From positions 24,367,667 to 24,431,666 of the forward strand of contig NC_054884.1 of NCBI RefSeq assembly GCF_018320785.1: 64,000 bases of DNA, in the 5' to 3' direction. This document shows positions 36,201-45,200 of this stretch, one piece after another (position 1 is the first letter of the stretch; each line of letters begins with the position of its first letter). The DNA comes from Cheilinus undulatus (Eukaryota > Chordata > Actinopteri > Labriformes > Labridae). Below the pieces are notes generated by a model, which worked only from the letters and a program-made list of their open reading frames with translations, made no database searches and had not been told where the DNA came from. The translations under genes and the position numbers were made by a program.

Positions 36201-39200
36201 AGCTGACTGAAGGAGGAAGCACAGCAAACACAGCAATGGCAATGATACTCCTAAAGCATAAAGTTAGATTGATGTCAGAAATCGAGGGCCAATTTGTTGA
36301 TTTGTGGCAACAATTTAAGCTTTTTTACAGTGTGCTCTGTAAAAAAAATCACACAATTAAACTGACAAGAGAGGAGCTGGACTGAAATCGCTACCAAAAA
36401 TTGTAGCAGGTGGCTAACAGCTTGCCACTTTTAGCTTTAAAGGTTTGTCCATGTGTTGTTGCACATCAAAGAACAAATCTGTCATTTTTTATCACCATAC
36501 GTGGGGTCTCAAACATTTTCCAAATTGGTTTGAATTAAACTGTTTTTCTGTGTGTTTATATTACACTTCAAATTTATGGGTTAAAATTGGTTGGTTGTAG
36601 TTTTATGAGGGAAAATCCTATCATCATTTTTGTGGATACAGAACATTTATTACTGACAAAATCATGTTTTTTTTACATTTATTATAAAACAGCAGCTGGA
36701 TCTGACCAGGAATGCTACCTTTGAGAGATTTTCATTTCATTTTTATCTTCAAGAGAAACTTTTCCCCTGCTTTAACCTGCTGAAAAGGCACTCAAAGCTG
36801 TCATTATCTGCGATGCTTAACCTCTCAGTGAGGTACTTGATGGCGAGAAGTGTTTCTATTTATACCTTGTCCAGTCACTGTAATTCAAAACTTAGAGGGA
36901 TTTTCTACATTTTATACAGTAACTATGTAGTATTTTATACATGGAGTGTCCCAAGATACATTTTAGATTTTATGCCAATCTTTTTGGGTTCTGTAGGACA
37001 AAATCACTGAATTTTTTCTTAAATATGGAAATAGAATTCCTTCTAAATAAGCACTTCAGACTGTATTATGGACTGTACTGCATTTACCCAAATACTGTCT
37101 TGATTTATGCTGCTATGCATGTCTTGATTTTAGAGTGCAATCAAACTGTACAAGCTCAATAAAACATAATTTATCAGCTATGTCTGGGTTTTCTCCTTGT
37201 TTCTCCAGATGTTCTGAACGACCGAGACAACTGTCCTTTAGTCTACAACACTGACCAGAGGGACACTGACCTAGATGGTGTCGGAGACCAGTGTGACAAC
37301 TGTCCACTTCTGCACAACCCACTACAGGTACCAGAAAAAAAACCCTACAAACACTTTATAGCATCTGTCTAGTGAAAAAGAAACTAAAGGAACAACTTAG
37401 ATTAGGCGCTGTGCCTCAGAGAACATCTGGTATGGGGTTACTTTTTATAACTGGCTATCAATCATGGAAATATTAGAGAAAAATGTTAGGTTATGGATTA
37501 AATTCAGCACGAATACTTGTGGTCACAAATTATTGATCATATAAAGCATAGACTGAATAACAAGATAGATGGCATGACAGCCATCCAGAAGTGAAGCCAA
37601 AACAGTCTTTTGTTTTTAGAAAGTCAAATGAGTGTTTTGGTTTGTGGAAATTAGATGTTTTCAGGGTGATGGTTCACTTTCCACTCAATGATAAAAAGTA
37701 TTTGAATAAAGTATATTTGTGTGTTTTGGCTTAGTGGGACTCTGACAACGACCTGGTGGGCGACATGTGTGACAACAACGAGGACATCGATGAGGACGGA
37801 CACCAGAACTCTCTAGACAACTGTCCCTACATCGCCAATAGCAACCAGGCTGACCATGACAATGACGGGAAGGGAGACGCCTGCGACCATGATGATGACA
37901 ACGATGGTATCCCAGACGACAGGGACAACTGCAGACTGGTGCCAAACAAGGACCAGCTGGACTCTAATGGTCAGTGATGTAAAGGTTTTTGAAAATAAGG
38001 CATTGAAAGAGTCAATTAACAAACTTCAACCAAACATCAGAACTAAGTTCATCTCTTGTATTGTGAGAAAGATGGAAATGAATAATAAATAATTTCCTGT
38101 CAGATATGAGAAATGTATTTTGCAGTCATGCAGTATAAAGCTGTGGTTCAGTCCAGATTGTCTGCAGTTATCCAGGTTATGTTAATGTTGGACGTCAGCA
38201 TTAAGTGTTCATAGCTCCCAGGAGTGTCTGCCTTTCTTTCTTTTTCATTTTAAGTTCATTTATGTTTAGATGTTTCTGGCAGTTTCTTTAAATGTATTGC
38301 ACTGCTATTTTGTGACCTTCTTTCAAGGGAATTTTCTCACTTTTTTTTCTCAGTCTTTGGTGACCTTTTTTGTTTCTATTGTCTTTTCATCCTTTTTCAT
38401 TCTTCCTTTTATTTTCTTTATCCCTCTAGATGCTTTTTTCTTTCTCTCTCTTTTTACTCTCTTTTACTTTGGTTCATCTTTCTTTCAGTCTCTCCCTTCT
38501 TTTTTAAACTTTCAATTTGTGGGTTTGGTTTTTTTACATCTGTTTCTTATTTTCTATTTCTTTTTTCCTCTTTCTTTCCATCTTTCTTTCTTAGTTTCAT
38601 TTTTTTGTATTTTTCAGGCATTGTCATTCATTATTTTGAGTCACTGTTTTTCCTTTTTATTGTCCATTCTGTCTTCCCATCTTTTTCACTTTTCCTGTTC
38701 CTTCTTTTTATTCTTAAGTTGTTTTTGGCTTTCTTTCTTGTTTTGTTTGATCTTTCTTTCAATCAGTCTATCTTTTCTACTTTTGGTTCCTTATCTTTTT
38801 CTCTAGATATTGTTCTTTACACCTGTTTCCCTTCATCTTTCTTTTATACTTTGTCCTAATTTTGTTCATATTTTTTTGTTTCTTTCTGTTTTTTACCTGT
38901 TACTTTGATCAGGTCTTTTTTCTTTTTGTTTCATTTTTCATTTTGTCGTGTCGTGTCGAGTTAGCGTCTGTTTTTCCCCATTTTTTTCTCTTCTTTTCCT
39001 ATCAGCCTTTGGTTACTTTGTCATTCTGTCTTCTTTTTTGTTTTTTTATGTCTTTCTGTATTTTGCCTTTTCTTAGCTACTCTTGATGCCTTGTTTCTGT
39101 CTCTATTTTTTCCACCCGTTTTCATTGTTTTTTCTTTTTCAGTTTTAATTTCTCTCTTTATTCAATGATTTTTCTCTTTCTTTGTTTAATTTAATCAGTA

Positions 39201-42200
39201 TCTAGCTTTTTCTCTCACTTTTCATTTTCCTCCACTCAGTGTCTTTTCTTTCTCTTTCATGCTTTTCCCTCTTTTTCTGTATTTTCTTTTCTTTCCATAC
39301 CTCTTTCATTCTTTTCTGCTTTTGGCCCCTTTCATCAGTCTTTCTGTTTTTGTTTTTCATTCATTCTCCCTTGATTGTTATTCTTTATATTTATTTGTCT
39401 GTCTTTATTTCTTTCATTCTTTCCCACCATGTTGTCCGATGTCCCTGCCAATCTTTTTTTCCTTCTTGGCTCAGAGTAACCCAGGAAATCACATTGGATT
39501 GCACTCTTCTTTTTTATCCCTCTCTCCCCTGCAGGTATTGGTAGCGGGGATGCATGCTTCGACGACTTTGACAATGACAGTATTCCAGATGCGTTGGATC
39601 CCTGTCCGCTCAACCAGGATATCAGCTCTACAGACTTCAGGAAGTATCAGGTTGTGTTGTTGGACCCTAAAGGCACCACACAGTCTGATCCTCTCTGGGT
39701 GATCCGCAGCCAAGGCACCGAGCTGCTGCAGACTGCCAACTCGGACCCAGGCATTGCTTTAGGTATGATTTAACAAAAACAACAATATGACAAAAAATTT
39801 AAACCCTTAAAAGAATAAATCTCCTTTTTTTCCCCAAATAGGATATGACAGGTTCAGTGCTGTAGACTTCAGTGTGACATTTTATGTAAATACAAATCGA
39901 GATGATGACTACGCAGGCATCGTGTTCGCCTACCAGTCCAGTAGACGCTTCTATGTTGTCATGTGGAAACAGGTGAGGCTGAATGCTGACATTACATGAA
40001 CACCTAAGAGCAAGCAGTATGATAAAATACAATATGACACTATGTATGATAGAATACATATGATATGAAACGATTTAGGATAGAATGGGGTGAGATAGGA
40101 TCTGTTACAATACAATATCTGACTACAGGATAGGACACAAAACAATGTCACCATACAATGGCATGAAAAGATACAATATTATAAGGATATTTGAATAGTG
40201 TTTCTCCTGGAAAAAACTGGTTTCCTGCACTGAGGCTTTTCACTCTTTCTCATGAGTTACTGATCTGTTAAAGCCATGAAGCTTGTCAGGTATTGCATCT
40301 GTCAGAGCTATACAGCTGAATTGCCTGAATATGCACCGTCCTCCTTCTCTTCCTCTGTTAAGAGTGTTCAAAATTGCTCCATTTAGCTGTCGCTCAACCT
40401 TATCTTAACATCACACAGCTCATAAAGCACCACATTTTTTATGGTTTTTGTTTGAAAAACAAAATGTTTTGAAATTATTAATTTGTATAGTTGGGATTTC
40501 AACCACAAAATGATGCCAAATGATTCTAGAGACATTATTCTAGAAGTCTTATAAATGGTAAAATAACAAATTAACAAATACCTGAAACAAATATTGTTTC
40601 CTGTCTGATGTTTCAGCTAAATCTGGTCTGAACATAGACATTAAATCAGCTCCTACAAACAGACATCGAAACAACTTTCACTTTCACATCTGTTTTGAGT
40701 GTCTTTCGGTAGTGGCCAATGTGTTTCAGATGGATTGCTTTGATTATTAAGTCATGTGACCCCCCCCCCCCCATGACAGCAAAAAGCCATAGTTTGTTTG
40801 TTTGTTTGTTTTTTTTTTACAAAATATAAAATATGTTACAATCACATCTTTGCATGGATTGGATTTAACCCACTGCTGCAAAATAATTGTGAGAAAGGCT
40901 GTTGAAAATGTAGTTTTCTTTCATCCTTTCAACACTCACCTGAACTTCTGATCAAAAATAAAATAGGGCACTTTGCTAAGTGATATGCTGATGTTATAGC
41001 CAAATTCTAGGCATTGGCAAAAATACTGAAATTTGGTCTGAGACCTCACAAGCTGATTTCAACCTGTTTTCAACCACATTCAAACATTGAAATCCCACCA
41101 TGTGTTCAATGTGTATAAGTAAGGATAACTAGACCCTCAGACCACTTCTGAATGAAAACCTACGCATGTGGGGATTTAGAGGTACTGTTGATCAGTCAAG
41201 GTCAAAATGTTGACATTTTAGCATAAAGTATTCAAACTCTGTATTTTATGTTTACAATGTGCAAAGTGACTGCCCTCTACAGGTCAAAGCCATCTGCTGA
41301 AACTGAATTTATCTGCTAACTTCTGCTGGTTGATCTGGTACCGAGTGACTTAAAGTGCCTTCAAAATGTATTCACCCCCTTGGAGGTTTTACCCACTTAA
41401 TGAGTTTATGAATCAATCATGGTCAATATAATTTGGCTTCTCTGACAAAAATAAATTCAGAAAACCCTCCTTGATATAAAGTGAAAACAGATTTCTACAG
41501 AGTAATGTCAGTTAGATAAAAAATATGTAAAGCAAAATAAGTGACTGCATAAATAGTCATCCCCTTTGAAGTGACTGACCTAATTCAACAGAGGTCCAGC
41601 CAGTTGGTGCTAGTAGTCTCACTGTTAGTGAAATTGGGATCATCTGAGTGCAGTGAATGTGTCTCAAGTGATTGTAGTATAAAGACACCTGTGTCTGGGA
41701 GGTCCAGTCACTGGTTAATCAGTATTCCTGGCTACCATTACACCATGAAGGCAAAAGAACACTTCAAGCAAATCAGAGACAATGTTATTGAAAGGTATAA
41801 GTCAGGGGATGGATACAAAAATATTCAAGGGCAAGCTTCAGCAGCAGAGATGGAGGAGACTTTGCATACAACTCTTACCTAAGTTCTTCACCAGGCAAAG
41901 CTTTATGGGAGAGTGACAAAGAAAGCCACTGTTGAAGAAAACTCCGGAAAAGATTAAATCTCTACTAGATTTCACCAGAAGGAATGTGGGAGACTCCATG
42001 GTCAAGTGGAAGATAGTTCTTTGATCTGATGAGACCAAAATGGTGCTATAGCCATCAGACAAGACGCTGTGTTTGACAGACACTAAATACTGCACATCAC
42101 TACAAACACAGCATCCCCAATGTAAAGCACAGTGGTGGAGGCATCATGCTGTGGGGATGCTTCTTGGCAGCCAGCCCTGGAAGGCTTGAAAAGGTAGAGG

Positions 42201-45200
42201 GTAAAATAAATACGGCAAAGTATAGGAAATCCTGGAGGAAAATCTTATTTAGTCTGCATGAGAACTACAAATTGGGAGAAAATGTATTTTCCAGGAAGAT
42301 AATGACCCTAAGCATTCAGGAAAAGCTACACAGAAATTGTTTAAAGACAGCAAGAGGAATGTTCTGGAGGGGCTGAGTCAAAGCCCAGACCTCGATCCAA
42401 TAGAGAGTTTGTGGCTGGACTTGAAAAGGGCTGTTCATGCCAGATCATGTGCAACCTGACAGAGCTTGAGCAGTTTGACAAAGAAGAATGGAGTGAAATA
42501 GCATTGTCCAGATGTACAAGCCTGACTGAGACCTATCCACTTGGACTCAGTGCTGTGATTACAGCAAAAGCTCTATCTACTAAATACTTCACATATTTTT
42601 ATTTAACTGACATAGAAATCTGTTTTCACTTTGACAATAAAGAGGTTTTTTGTATTTTTGTTAAGGAAGCCAAATTATATCCAAGGTGGCGAATACTTTA
42701 TGTCAGCACTGTACTGTATATATAAAAGAAGTTTACTTACGAACTTGTGTCTTCTACATGATCACAAATCCTTTCACAATGAGGAAGCTCATGGTCTACC
42801 TCGAATGGTCATTATGGCTAATGATCAAATTTGAAAAGCAGCACAGACTAGTTGTGGCTGATAAGGGACATTAGGAAGGAGGGAAGTGGCATGTCGTATT
42901 CCTCCTTCCTCCCAGCTCTTTTCATGATGTTCTAAAGGCATTTTGTCAAATTCCAGGGAAGATGCTGAAACTCTGGAGTCTAGTTAATTTTTAGACCTTT
43001 TTGAGGGTTTGAATTAAAAAAATAAATTACTGTTTGTAGTCAGAGTTGCCAGACTCTGGAAAAATGTTAATTGCAACAACACAGGCCACATTGTTTTTTT
43101 AGATACTCTTTTAACTTTTCTTTATCAGACAGCATATATGAATTATTGAATTATTAACTTCTGTATTTTTTATCAGTCTTTTTGCTGTTATCTTTATCTG
43201 CGTTCCTTTTATCTGTTTGTTGTGTTGTACTTTGTTAAGAAAAGTGCGATTCAAATTCGTCTTATTTTGATTATTCACCTGCAAATATCTGTCTGTTTTG
43301 ATATTTATAATTAACTTGCACAGAAGGTATAGAAAAGGCTCAGATTTTCATGTGCACATTCACATTCCTCTACTAATTTAAAATTATCACGTCCACCTCC
43401 ACATTCCCTCTCTCTGTGAGCGCAGGTGTCTCAGGCGTACTGGGAGAAAAAGCCGTCCAAAGCTTTTGGCACAGCGGGAGTCTCCATCAAACTGGTCAAC
43501 TCCACCACAGGACCGGGGGAGTATCTACGTAATGCTCTGTGGCACACCGGAAACACCAGGCACCAGGCATGAATCAGCAAATTTAGATCTTTTCATCTCT
43601 CTATATTCTGCTCTTCAAAACTCACACTGCACTGCTAATTTGAAACTGTCCTCCAACAACCTCAAAAGAAGTGACCATCTTTAGAAGAGACAGCCGAATA
43701 AAGCCCAGATCTGAGCTCAGTGTTCTTTTCTGCCTTGACATCTTTGTGCTCCCCTCTGACGTGTATGTTTGTGTCTGTGATAGGTCAGAACTTTGTGGCA
43801 TGACCCCAATAAAATCGGCTGGAAGGACTACACAGCTTACCGAATGCACCTCACCCACCGACCCAAAACTGGTTTCATCAGGTAAAAAACAAAAAACAAA
43901 GAAAAAGAAAAAACACCAATGCTGACACTTTCAAAGTCTCAGTTAATCATCTTTTATTACTAGATGATCCAATCATCTAAAACATCGAAGTCTTTTTAAA
44001 TAATGCTGTATCTGTAGATATTTATGCCTTGTTTCATTGTTTTGAGACTGGATTCATTAATCTGCATGATGATAAAAATTAATTATCATCATCACTGGAT
44101 ATTTTTAAGGGAAAAGTTTGAAGTCAATATTATTTCTCACAAATGAACATCTGTCATCATATTGTGATATGCATTTTAGGACATATTGCCTAGCTGTACA
44201 ACAACAGTGGCTTGGCCTCAAAATCCCTCTCCAGAAACCAATGGGTGACGTCACTGAGATAACATCCTTGTTGTATTCAGACTATGGGTAAATCATGCCA
44301 AAACAGTGGTATAGTCCTTTAGATTAAACTGTGGGAGCTGAGTCAATACTAGTTTAGTTCATTTAGATCATCCTGGAGCAACAATTTAATGAATAACATC
44401 TTAAAAATGTGAAATTGCATTCAGTCTCACCTTTATAAGGGCAAATTTCGCCCTTAGATGTCCTCACAAAGGAGACTGTCATCAATCTCCCAAGAGTCAT
44501 TTATCACAACCATGTTATTCACTTTCAATGTTGTACCCCGTTCTCCTCAACCTGCCACATCTACTTCTTCTTAGTTGTTCTTCTCACTAATGGATTTTTA
44601 AAAACAGCCCCAGGCAATAGTTTCTATCCCCTTTTTATGAGAGATCGAGCGAAAAGTATCAGTTCTACAGTGAAGCTTAAAGTACCAAACTGCATCATCC
44701 AAGGCCCAGTTTTTCTGAAAATATTCTCACAGACATCTGTCTTTGAAGACACAAGTTATGCCTGTGTTGCATTCTGGGTATTGAATGATTGTAGGATGAC
44801 TGAATGCTTATTGAATGTCTCGCTGAAAAGAGGCTGCTGCTCTTTGTACGTGAAGGACACACGCACATTGATATTTTGTTAGTTGCCATGAACTGTTTTT
44901 AATATAGCTCCGTTTGACGTCATGTTCTCGGTTTTAGCCAGATTTCAGAAGGAGAACAAGGAGCAAGAAGAAAAATACAAGCAGAATAACACACTTGAGC
45001 AAGAAATGTTTTGTACGTTAAAATGTGTCTACAAAATGAATCCTGACAAAGAATTAGAGTGAAAATGGGTGCGACGTAGCAGTTGGTTGCTTCATCTATC
45101 CTAGCTATTTAGGTCCAACATCTGATTCATGTTGGCTTCTTGTTTGATAAAATACATCTGAGATGACATGATTTAGTAACCAACACTTAACAGTTACACC

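Noticed and set aside
38270..38859. 178-codon and overlapping open frames in the T/C-rich intron
   Set aside because: Almost only Phe, Leu, Ser and Ile; explained by a pyrimidine-rich strand that rarely forms stop codons.
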